Of a DNA stretch of 64,000 nucleotides, positions 23,878-34,102 are shown in pieces (positions within the stretch are counted from its first letter, which is position 1; every line of letters begins with the position of its first letter). Source of the stretch: Cichorium intybus (Eukaryota > Streptophyta > Magnoliopsida > Asterales > Asteraceae). The translations under genes and the position numbers were made by a program. The notes under the pieces are model-generated. The model saw only the letters and a program-made list of their open reading frames with translations, ran no database searches and was not told where the DNA came from. The stretch lies in NCBI GenBank assembly GCA_023525715.1, contig CM042017.1:81187357-81251356 (forward strand). The letters are read 5' to 3'.

Positions 23878-24822
23878 GGGCTTTTATGTGTTCTTGATTG
23901 CAAGTATGGGTGTCCAGAAGTCTTTATCAATGCACATGAGGGCTTTTATGTGTTCTTGATTGCAAGATGCGTTGTTACACTTTACGGTATGGATGTCCGG
24001 AAGTCTTTATCTGTGCGACTTTTAACGATGTTCAAGCATTGTACGTGCATCATGAAAATGTCCATGGTTTGCCTGGGATGCTTGGAAGCATAGATTGTCT
24101 TAATTGGGAGTGGGGTAGTTGCCCTAGCGCATCATGTCATGGGCAATATACATAGGATGATAAGAATCACCTAACAGCCATACTTGAAGTTGTTGCATCA
24201 GGATATGTGGATTTAGCATTCCTCCTTTGGTCCTCCCTGCTCGATGAATGATATCAATGTTCTCGGCATGTCACCTATATTCGATAGTTTTTGTAACGGT
24301 TTTGCGCCTGATTGTCAATTTCAAGTAAATGGAACGACATACAAATATGGGTATTATCTTGTCGCTGGTATATATCTTGAGTATGTTGTGCTTGTGAAAA
24401 TGTTCACATGTCCAGGTGATCCAAAAACGCATAAACTAGAAAGCAACTCAAGAACAAGCTAGAAAGGATGTAGAGCGAGTATTTGGAGCACTCAAGAACC
24501 ATTGGTAAATTCTATAAAATCTGGTGCGTCCACGAACGGTGGAAAGACTTGCATCTATTATGTATACGTGTATCATTTTATATAATATGGTTTTAGAAGA
24601 CGAGGGGAAAGCAATATGTCAATATGTGGAAAACGAAAACGTCCCTTCAAGTGTGCCAATAGAGTCGGGTACTCCATCGTACCTTGCAAGAAGAATGGAG
24701 ATATGAAACACTCCAAAACATCACGAGCTTCGTACTGATTTGACGATAGATACATGTCGAATTCGTCACATCGACCTCAATACGCCTCCGCACAATGATT
24801 ACAAAGGCTTTTCGGATTGAAA
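23878..24822 (+). pseudogene. PIF/Harbinger transposase (HARBI1/ALP1-like), degenerate
   Basis: Plus strand. Blocks typical of the DDE nuclease of plant PIF/Harbinger elements appear in order: YGCPEVF, LPGMLGSIDCLNWEW (first catalytic Asp), NDINVLGMSPIFD (second Asp), VNGTTYKYGYYL, FTCPGDPKTHK, a KDVERVFGALKNHW-like block (catalytic Glu), and MYTCIILYNMVLEDEGKAI. They fall in several frames with stops, so no transposase is made. The left edge contains a roughly 60-bp tandem duplication (GAGGGCTTTTATGTGTTC at 23,878 and 23,937). The family also contains domesticated host proteins, but the breaks exclude that here. No terminal inverted repeats or TTA/TAA duplication were identified. It lies between the two copies of the RGP1 3' end. 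Confidence 0.85.
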
Positions 24823-25749
24823 GTCTTCATTTTATTAGGCTTGTCCTTTTTAATTTTATTATTGTGTGTTATGTTTCTTATGAATGTAATAATTTTTATT
24901 TTAATGTAAAGTTTTTCTTAAATTTTTAAGTAATGTTTTTTTTTAATTTTCGTGTAATGTTTTTTCATTTTAAAAAAAAATATATAGATAAATAGATATT
25001 TCACAATGTTGGAAGGCACCAATCCTTGATAAAAACATATAATGTCAACATTTCAATTACGTGGCCCTCCCACTTTTGAGAGACATCACTCCTTTTAGCC
25101 TAAAAGAAATCACTGAAACTACAAACATCACAACCTCCTTTATTTGATTTACATAACTAGTTTACCTACATAACTTTAGGAGAAATCAAAACAGTTAATC
25201 GGTCCGTGGTTCACTTCTTGAATTCTTCTCTCGATCTCTCCATTCCACATAAATGCATCTAGAGAGACAGAGAGTCATGAGGAATTGTTGAGTTGAGACT
25301 TTGAGTCGTTGATAGTCGACTCCTCGTCACTAGACTAACGTAGGCATTTGAGTTTTTCTAGGCACTCGCAGAATCAACTTCCCCTTCTCATCCACGCCTT
25401 GCCATTTTGCACCCGACAAAGAGAACAAGTAGTTTAGGTATTGGCTAGACCTTGAAAAAGTATCAATATGCAGCCCTAAAGAAGGAAATTTAAACATTTG
25501 CTCCAAATTACCAACATTCTAAGTGTGAAAACATTGGTCATAATGCAAGGAGATACGACGTTCAAACTACGAGTGGTTCACGGAGTACAAGAAGTGTCGG
25601 TGGTTCACGGAGACTACGAATATCAACCAGAGATGGCAGTGGTGGAAGGGCAAAAGGGAAAGACATAAGTAGTTGTGGTGAAATGAAAAGGAAAACTATC
25701 TCTTGAATGTGAAATAAATTTTTTGGTTCTTATTGTTATGGCATTTTAA
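24823..25749. other. AT-rich spacer, nothing recognised
   Basis: No open frame of note and no clear repeat boundaries. A roughly 20-bp phrase (GTGGTTCACGGAG) occurs twice near 25,566 and 25,598. Confidence 0.3.
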
Positions 25750-26195
25750 ACTATGTTTGTTTCCATGTAAAGGTTGTTGAACCGTGTTTTTTTTGGAATT
25801 TGAACTTCTGAACTTGAACAATGATGATGTAATCGTACAAAGAATGTTTCTTATATATGGAATTCCAAGCAAGACTTGTAAGAATAAAAAAAACAAAAAT
25901 ATGGGTAATCCTAAAGATATAAAAGAAAAACGATCCAAACAATGAGGCATATACCCTAGCAAAATGTTTACAGCTGAAACAAAAACGACAACGCATCAAA
26001 AATCATAATGCCAATAACATCAAATTCTGCTTTCTGTCTATTACTCCCAGAAAATAACTTTACAACCAAATTTTTGAACCCATTTTTTTAATTCCTATCA
26101 AAGTCTCTTCCAAATGAACCCAAGAATGATTTCTTCGTCCCATGACACGTTTATGTTACTGCATAAAATTAAATTTATAAACATCACAAGTACTT
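25750..26195. repeat. 3' flank of RGP1, source of the duplicated segment
   Basis: Matches 22,209-22,590 in direct orientation with small insertions and deletions (shared blocks include AATCCTAAAGATATAAAAGA and CGATCCAAACAATGAGGCAT). Confidence 0.75.
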
Positions 26196-26616
26196 CGGAC
26201 TGACAGAACAGATTGTACTGTGTTTGGCAACCGATGTCAATGGGACAAAAATTGCAATACTTTTGTCCTACTCAAAAAGGTGGGATAGGGACTCGCTCTC
26301 GATCTCTCGTCTGTACAAAAGACGTAAACGCCCTCCTCGTCTTTAACATCGAAACAGCCCTACAAAGCTTGTTTAGTCTCATCCAATGTGACAAACGCAG
26401 CCTTCGGCTGCGTTTGTTACACGGGACATGACGAGACAAAACAAGCTTTGTTGGGCTATTTCGATGTTAAAGACGAGGAGGGCATTTACGTCTTTTGTAC
26501 AAACGAGAGATCCAGAGCGGGTCCCTGTCCTACCTTTTTGAGTAGGACAAAAGTATTGCAATTTTTGTCTCGTTGACATCGGTTGCCAAACACAGTACAA
26601 TCTGTTCTGTCAGTAC
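26196..26616. mobile_element. Near-perfect 420-bp palindromic foldback element
   Basis: The two arms (26,199-26,402 and 26,406-26,614) are inverted copies meeting at GCAGCC-TTC-GGCTGC near 26,404. Ends are CTGACAGAACAG and CTGTTCTGTCAG. CAAGTACTT lies just outside on both sides (26,187-26,195 and 26,617-26,625). A 9-bp duplication suggests a Mutator-type non-autonomous element, but the paralogous flank at 22,560 complicates the border. Each arm holds the blocks that recur as tandem units in RGP1 intron 9 (GACGTAAA-GCCC, GATCTCTCGT, GGGACAAAAATTGCAA). It lies about 100 bp past the RGP1 stop, so it may be transcribed in the 3' UTR. Confidence 0.85.
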
Positions 26617-26716
26617 CAAGTACTTGCGATGTTTATAATTTTAATTTTATACAGTACAACTTGTTTAGTTTTTTGGAACTTAAAAAGAGTAATGATGAGT
26701 GTATTGGTGGTTACCA

Positions 26717-29700
26717 TCAAGCGCGGTCCCACATTGGTTCAAGTGAAGGCGGTTTTTCGGTTCTACTATGAGAGGCGGTGGTGGTGAACGGCGGTGCGTG
26801 CACGGTTATTGGGAGAACCCACTCGCATTTGTCTCTTCCTTCTATTAAAAGCGGATGCTCAAATCTGTTGTAAACGTACAAAGTGTTTTAGGAATACATG
26901 AACAAAGATGAATTGTCGTTTCTACCCCTGCTTTTGAAGTAGGATGTTGTGATAGACATATAAACGGAAGTATGTTGCTATTTCTTGCATTTAGGGCTGT
27001 AAAAAGAAAAGATACCTGGTCCAATCAAGATTTTTTGGAGTAGTAAAGAACTCAAAACGAAGCACCCATTGAACCGAAACATGTCTAGTGGAAAAAGACA
27101 TGGGCCCGTCCATGGGGACCGAAAATAGAAAGCTGGTTTGGACCAAATCTGCAACAACCTCATGGTGATCACTTTGAATCTGCATATACACAAAAGAATT
27201 ATTGTAAGGGTAATATGGTCATTTAGTAGGTCTAACAGTTTATTCAGAAAGAAATCTTTTTCCTGCTTTACTCTTACAGGACTTAATGAGAAAAAGAAAA
27301 GTAACACCCCTATATTAATAATTCTACCATATTATAGTCCCACATATTATATTAAATTTTTTTTTATTCCTATATTAATAATTATTATATAGGAAAAGAA
27401 GGAGATGATAAACCTTAGTAATTGTTGGGGAATGTCTTCTAGAAGGATGTGCAGAGCGACGACTTATAGTTTCTGACAACTCCAAGGTTACCGAAAGCTG
27501 GTACAAATAAACCAAAGTTAAAAAGACGTAAATGCCCTTGTACTGATGTCAACAGGACAAAAATTGCAACTTGCTGTCTAGACTAAAAATGTGGGACAAG
27601 ACTCGTTCTCAATCTCTCGTTTATGGAAAAGACGTAAATGCCCTTGCGCTGTTGTATGTCAACGGGACAAAAGGTTGCAATTTGTTGTCTCGCCAAAAAG
27701 GTGGGACAAAACTTGCTCTCAATCTCTCGTTTGTGTAAAAAGACGCAATTGCCCTTGTACTGATGTCAACAGGGCAAAAATTGCAACTTTCTGTCTCAAT
27801 CTCTCTTTTGTTTAAGACATAAATGCCCTTGCACTGATTTATGTCAATGGGACAAAAGGTTGAAGCAATTTGTTGTCTCGCCCAAAAAGGTGGGACAAAA
27901 CTCTGCTCTCGATCTCTCGATTGTGTAAAAAGACGTAAATGCCCTCATCAACGAAACTAGTCCTTAAAAACTTTTCTAGTCATGTCACAAAGCTTCTTAA
28001 ATACCTCAAGGCATCTTCTGGTTTCTTCCTCATGAAAAAAAGTAAGAGTTCCACCTATCTGTAATCAGAAAAATCCACAGGGGTATATAAGTAAATCAAC
28101 AAAAGAAAGCAGAAGGAAATTGAGATAAAGATTATATTTTTACCATATCACCAAAGTAATAAGTTGATTCAGGTTTTGTGGGTGAGAATCTTAATAGGAC
28201 TTGGTCATCAAGCCTAATGTTGTATGATCTTCCTCGAATCAAACCTTCTGCTGCAGCAAACGTTAGTGGCAACTTAATTTTTATAAAAATAAAAATAATA
28301 AAAACTTAAAACTTAAAACCCCGTATTATAATTATAAGGGTTTAATGCACATTTATGCAAACCACATTTCATTATAGGACCAAAATATGCAACATTGTTA
28401 ATTTAACAATCTTTGACCATTTTTTACCAACTTCTGCAACAATGTTTCATTCTTTCACATATTTTATGCAACAATGTTTTACCTTTTTACAAAATTATGT
28501 GACTGGTAGGAATTATGCAACAATGTTTTAACCGTTTAGATGCTTATTTATGCAAAAATCTTTCCTTTTTTCACGAATTTATGCAGCGATGATTCATTTT
28601 TTTAAATATTTACGCAACAATGGTTTACCTTTTTTATCATTTTATGAAACTGATACGAATTATGCAACAATGTTTTAACCGTATAAATGCTTATTTATGC
28701 AACAATCTTTCACTTGTTTACCAATTGCTTTTTATATATTTCTGCACAATGTATTACCAATTTATGCAACTGATAGGAATTATGCAACTACTTTCAACCA
28801 TCTAAGTGCTTATTTATGCAACAATCTTTCATTTGTTTACCAATTTATGCAACAATGTTACATTTTTTTTACATATTTATGCAACAATGTATTACCTATT
28901 TACCAATTTATGCAACTGGTATATAATATGCAACCATGATTAAACCGGTCAAACAAGTGAAACTTTATTGCATATTTTTGGTCCTAAAATGAAATTCGGT
29001 TGCATATTTTGTTACATAAACAGGGACAAAAGTGAAACTTAGTCGCACAATTACGTTTTTAAAGTACCAAATCATATTAATTTAAAAGTATAGAGTGTAA
29101 AAAAAAAATAATAAGTAACAATATTGCTTACATGCAACAGGTTCAAGAGTTCTTGATCCAATTGAGACTCTCAATTCATCATCCATAGGGACAGATTTGG
29201 GAATCTTTAGCTGCTGATTTGGAACATTAACCGAAGATCCCTTAGGCGATAAATTATCTGTTTCAATAACAAAATGTCATCAAAACTCAATATTTATTCA
29301 TCAAAACATTAGGAATCAAAAACAAGATAAACATTTACATTTTCAAAAAATATATATATATATATCTTACCCTCACTAGAACCATAAAGTACCTCGGCTG
29401 CAGAGAGCCGAGGGAGTGCCATATATGAAGATGATTGTAAAGAAAATGAACTTCCAAATGCTTTTTGTAAACTTCCTCTTGTTGGATTATAAGAAGACAC
29501 AGAAGAAATGTCATCTCTTTGACTTTCATACCCTTCTTCTACCCCATCAAAAACCTCATTAGCTCTAGCCTGCAAAAAAGTGTAGAAATTTGTAAATTAA
29601 TTTAATAAAAAGCACAAGTTTATTTACAGCTTACCCATTCAGATTCAGCATCCATATCTTTCCAATAAACATCCAAAACAATAGGTGTAGTAGGAACAAT

Positions 29701-30980
29701 CCCTGAAATGTTAAAAAATGTTGAAAAACATCTTCATATTGTATAAAGAATGCACTTTTTGTGCTTACAAAACTGAAAGAAACTTGGAAGCCTAAGAATG
29801 AGATGTTAATATGTCTTGAAAATAAGATTGTAATGATGAAAACGGTTACCATTTGTTCCATTTTCTTCATTTAACAAGCCGTTTGTTTTCTCAGTGACCC
29901 ATATTTGAAGTGGCAAGCGAGCTTCCTGTATATATAAATGGTTGCATACATTTAGAAATAAAATAAAAGAGAATGTTATGTATAGAGGAAATTTTCACAG
30001 AAACAAGAAGGGGTGATAAGTTTATAAATAGAAGTTGAGATGAAAGGACTAACTATGTCAGAGAGTTTCTGCATTGATCTTCCATGTGGGTTCCCATTTA
30101 TATATTTTGCAGACATTTCACTTTTAACATGGTATAGATAGCGAACAGTAGAGCCTCTGTATGATGGAGGTATGATTGTTGGCAAATTCATCCTCAATAT
30201 ATCTGGATATAACATAAGGACAACAATTAAACTCCATGATTATTATCATTAGGTCGTAAGCACTAAGCAAAAAGGATTATCAACATAAAGAGCTACTTAC
30301 ATGTTCTTGTAGTCCCAGGTGACAGAATCTGATTTGAAATCACTGATGGCACCGATGAATCTAAGAAAACATATTCACCTGGAATGATTTTGTACGAAGG
30401 TGAAATGTCAGAAAATTTGGACTATAACAAAGCTATAAAAGCTACACTATAGGTGAAATGTCTGAGAGTTTATCTCAATATGGGGATCTTATAACTAAAA
30501 CTGCTAGCATCAACCATGAAGATCATCACATATGTAAATTCAGCTTGAAATTTGAATAAGCGAAACATAACTTTCTAATGTGCTGTGATCTAGCATGACT
30601 ACTGAAATGGATGCTGAATCAGAATGAGTAGAAAACAGAACACGAAAACTTTCAAAATACGGAAAATGCGATTGCGAACCTCTCCTCTTCTGATTAGAGT
30701 CAGGTAGTGGCTTGTGGGTGCTAAACCACTGAGTATCCAATTTCTCAATGCCTTTGGCTTCAAAGCTTACCCTGTCAACTAACAGAGAACATTCACCGGG
30801 AGGATTTCGGATCTCAATCGTAATGGTCACTGGATCACCTGGCCTATACACTTTCTTATCAGCCTCTAACTTCAACGAAGGCTGCACATGCAACGGCACG
30901 GGAGCATCATCTTTCGTGGTTTCTCTTTTTCCCAGTCCGAACAAGGAGGTGAGCGATCTTGAAGCTTTTGGCGGCGGCAT
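26717..30980 (-). CDS. RGP1: RGP1 homologue, RIC1-RGP1 Rab exchange-factor subunit, 12 exons
   Basis: Exons on the minus strand: 30980-30680, 30378-30301, 30202-30054, 29925-29850, 29702-29635, 29569-29371, 29257-29132, 28250-28144, 28058-28005, 27497-27414, 27179-27016, 26864-26717. All introns are GT-AG. The joined frame is 1,554 nt (517 residues) without internal stop. It starts MPPPKASRSLTSLFGLGKRE and ends EPMWDRA. The N-terminal third is arrestin-like (VYRPGDPVTITIEI; IIPPSYRGSTVRYLYHV). The centre has YESQRDDISSVSSYNP. The C-terminal part has RGRSYNIRLDDQVLL, IGGTLTFFHEE and SDHHEVVADLVQTSFLFSVP. In yeast and animals RGP1 with RIC1 activates Rab6/Ypt6 at the Golgi; the plant role is inferred. 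RGP here is not the reversibly glycosylated polypeptide. Introns 7 and 9 hold repeats. Confidence 0.92.
27545..27950. repeat. Tandem array in RGP1 intron 9, related to the foldback arms
   Basis: About four units of 76-110 bp starting near 27,545, 27,655, 27,762 and 27,838. Each contains ATGTCAAC-GGGACAAAA, TTGC-GTCT, AAAAAGGTGGGACAAAAC, CAATCTCTCGTTTGTG and GACGTAAATGCCCTTG in the same order as one arm of the palindrome at 26.2-26.6 kb. A partial unit precedes the first one (27,510-27,540). Confidence 0.8.
28338..29050. mobile_element. Inverted-repeat element with internal TTATGCAACAATG tandem array, in RGP1 intron 7
   Basis: The left end (GTTTAATGCAC, ATTTCATTATAGGACCAAAA, TATGCAA) is mirrored by the right end (TTGCATATTTTTGGTCCTAA, AATGAAATTCGG). 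Between them the phrase TTATGCAACAATGTTTTACC recurs about every 50 bp, with a higher-order period near 150 bp (28,370-28,930). It looks like a MITE-sized non-autonomous DNA element. No clear target duplication was found. The gene's exons on either side are intact. Confidence 0.65.
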
Positions 30981-31973
30981 TACCTTAACAAGCTATAGAT
31001 CGATCCGCCTTGACCAACCAGATTTAAGCCCTAAAAATAAAATCTCAATTGGGGTGTTGGTTTATTGATTGATGTATTAGCTCTGATCAGAGAAAACTAT
31101 TGCAATGATCTGAACCGAATGGTAACGATTTGATCTGAATAGGGAGGTGAATTGGAGAAGAATCGAGTTGGGGAATCCGCCACTAGTGTCGGTGATGGGT
31201 CAACATGACGACGGAGGGATTTGCAAGCAAAAGCTGTAGTCTGTGACACTCCTTTTAGATTTTATTTTCTCGTTAGAAGCATGTTTTTTTTCTTTTTATG
31301 TAAAACAATTTCTTTTGTTTTATACAAAGATAATAACTTATTAGACCATTATTGGAGAGTTAATTACAAAAGAAAAATAATAAATAAATAAAATAAAATA
31401 AGGCCTAGATATGTTAAAAGTAAAACTAGCAAAGCACTATATATCTATATCTATATCTATATAAATCTTATAAAGTAGGTCATCAAAATGAATATGGTTC
31501 AATATAAGTCTTATTTTTGCACCATATTCATTTGAAATCTCCACAACTTTTCAACTTCTAAGCAATTAATCATTATCACTCAATAGTTTTCTAACTTATT
31601 GTTTATTATGAGATTTAATAATGATTTTTTATCTTCCTCTAATTAATATGTAAGGAGTATATTAAACAAGACTTTCTCAACAAAATCATCATATTTTGAA
31701 GAGTTTGTGATGCAAATATGAAGAGTTGAAGAAATAAGTGCTTACGCATCAATGGTTATAATGTGAAATTTCTTGGATAATATAGTTTAGGATGAGAGGT
31801 GAATCTAAAATATCGATAGTCTTCTTTTTTAGGGAAATGGATAAAAAACAAAAGTTAGTTAAATTTTCTCAAAAAAAAATATATCAAATGTATGTTGATG
31901 TTTATATATTCTTTTTGTATAATTTATGAATGTTCAATATGTTGTTTTTAAATGTTATCATAAATGTATTAAG

Positions 31974-32080
<107 letters not shown>

Positions 32081-32646
32081 TGTACACCTTCACACAACTT
32101 ATAACGGTTGATACACCATCGATTGAATGTGATAGATGATCAATGATTTAAATTTATGATTAATCAATATTTATTATTGTTTATATATTAATATATTAAT
32201 TTAATAATCACAAAAACCATTCATATTACTTTAATTTATAAATCTAAATATCAAATTAGAAATATTAAACCAAGTCAGCATCCTAAAATTCAATATTACG
32301 TATATTCGTTCAATATAACTAATTGTTTTAGACATCAAATTATTATTTTTCTTGATAATAAGTACCACACATATCAATTGAATGTATAAGTTAACAAAGT
32401 CATTTAAGTTATAATAGTTTAATGAGAAATAACTTTTAGTTGGAATTTGAAGAGCTTTAATATCTATGCCTATATATGTATATATTTGTTATAGTATAGT
32501 AATTTTCCTTCAATCATATTGATTTGAAAATCCAATAACTTTTCAAAAATTTTTTAATAATAATTATTAACTTTTTTTATTAATGTGAGATAATTGTTTG
32601 GATTCAGTATCAATGTTATTATTAGTTTGCATTTATAAATGTTGTG

Positions 32647-32649
<3 letters not shown>

Positions 32650-32697
<48 letters not shown>
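32650..32697. repeat. (TA)n microsatellite, about 24 repeats
   Basis: Uninterrupted TA, second tract inside the Helitron-like element. Confidence 0.97.
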
Positions 32698-32699
<2 letters not shown>

Positions 32700-33333
32700 G
32701 ATATTATAATATTTATTATGCTAATTAATTTTGATTAAACGTTAGGTTTTAGCTGTTAAATTTGACGAAAAATATATTTTTAATGTTATTGTATATGTAA
32801 TATGTAAAATTTGTTGAATCGATATACGAAAGCCTCTAGCCTAATCAATAGGTATATTATTATTATTTTGTATTTAAACAAATTAGTATTTTGAAATTGA
32901 CAACGCTTCTATCAACATTCAACAACCAATTTAGTTGAACTTGAAAATACATTTTTTTTATATTTAACATTAGTATTATTCATCATTTTAAATAGCATAA
33001 GTATCAATTAACTATCTTAAGGTTAAAAATCATTTGGAATTATAATGATTTAATGGTAAGTAAGATTAATTAGAATTAAAGAGTTTTGACATTAAAATAA
33101 ATAGTTAACTTCAACCACATGAAAATACTTCATTTCTCCAAACAATTTCACCATTGTTATGACATATACTAAGATAATTGAGTTTAATATATTGAAAGGT
33201 AATTGAATTATTTTAGTGGAATTGTGTCGAATATGACAAACAACGATAAATTAATTATTATTCACAATATATATTTGTTAGTATTTTGATTATATAATTT
33301 TTATTCCTGCACAACGTGCGGGTATTCGCCTAG

Positions 33334-33843
33334 TGTTACATAATACAATACTTCTTTGTATTGGTTAGCTCCTCGCTGGTTGTTTGTTTTCTTTTTTAAT
33401 GGAAGCTTTGTCATTCAAAAAAACATAATACAAGACGTTAAAAAGGAAAACTAGACCAATCAAGCCGATTACACGAAATAAACTTTAATGTATGCTTTAA
33501 CTATTTAAACGAACAAAAATTGTAACTCGTTTTAGTATTGTTATCACTATCTCAAACAAAATAAGTTACTCTAATTTCAATCTAACGGTAGTGGTCTAAA
33601 ATAGTTTTGATGACAACTATATTGAATTTTTGGCTTTCTTATGATTTTGATTATTAGTAAAATTTCAAGAAATTTGTGAATGGTCTTCTATTTATCATCT
33701 ACATAACGGAAAAAATATAAATTAAAAATTACCCTTGGTATTTTCTAATTTCATGTATCATTATTGTTATCAAATTCGGTATATATTAAATTGTATGATT
33801 AAATAAAATATTTTTCTTATTATAGAAATATTTTTAATTGTCA
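33334..33843. other. AT-rich stretch between two Helitron-type 3' ends
   Basis: I recognise no gene. It may be the body of a second, decayed Helitron ending near 33,872, but its 5' end was not found. Confidence 0.35.
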
Positions 33844-33872
33844 ACCATGTAACACACGGGTTTGTAACTTAG
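33844..33872 (+). repeat. Decayed Helitron 3' terminus
   Basis: The hairpin CCATGT-AAC-ACACGG has one A:C mismatch and is followed by a spacer and CTTAG then T. It resembles the CTAG-T terminus at 33,333 with mutations. Confidence 0.45.
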
Positions 33873-33874
33873 TA

Positions 33875-34102
33875 TATATGATAAAATAGAAAAATACAAG
33901 TCAAGTACCACCAGGTTGATCCTCATAATTTGTTTGATTGTAAAATGTATTAAATAGATATTGTCAATTTTCCATTCACCTTAATTGTATAATAAAAATT
34001 TTTATATTTATCATTACTATTGGTTTGTGTAGATGCAAACCGTACATTGCTATTTATAGCAAATTTAACATTTGAAATAGATGCTACTTTTTTGTATTTA
34101 TT
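33875..34102. repeat. Dispersed repeat R, left half of the interrupted copy
   Basis: Matches 49,125-49,365 (shared blocks AATTTGTTTGATTGTA, GTAGATGCAAACC and TTGCTATTTATAGCAAATTT). It is interrupted at 34,102 by solo-LTR-like unit B and resumes at 37,380. Confidence 0.8.

Noticed and set aside
26978..27392. Separate small genes suggested by open frames near 27 kb
   Set aside because: The minus-strand frame is exon 11 of RGP1 with read-through into its introns; the plus-strand frame is its shadow.
28250..28272. An earlier acceptor for RGP1 exon 8 at 28,272
   Set aside because: It puts the exon out of frame with exon 7; the acceptor before 28,250 keeps the frame and gives the family's EPVASEG-type join.
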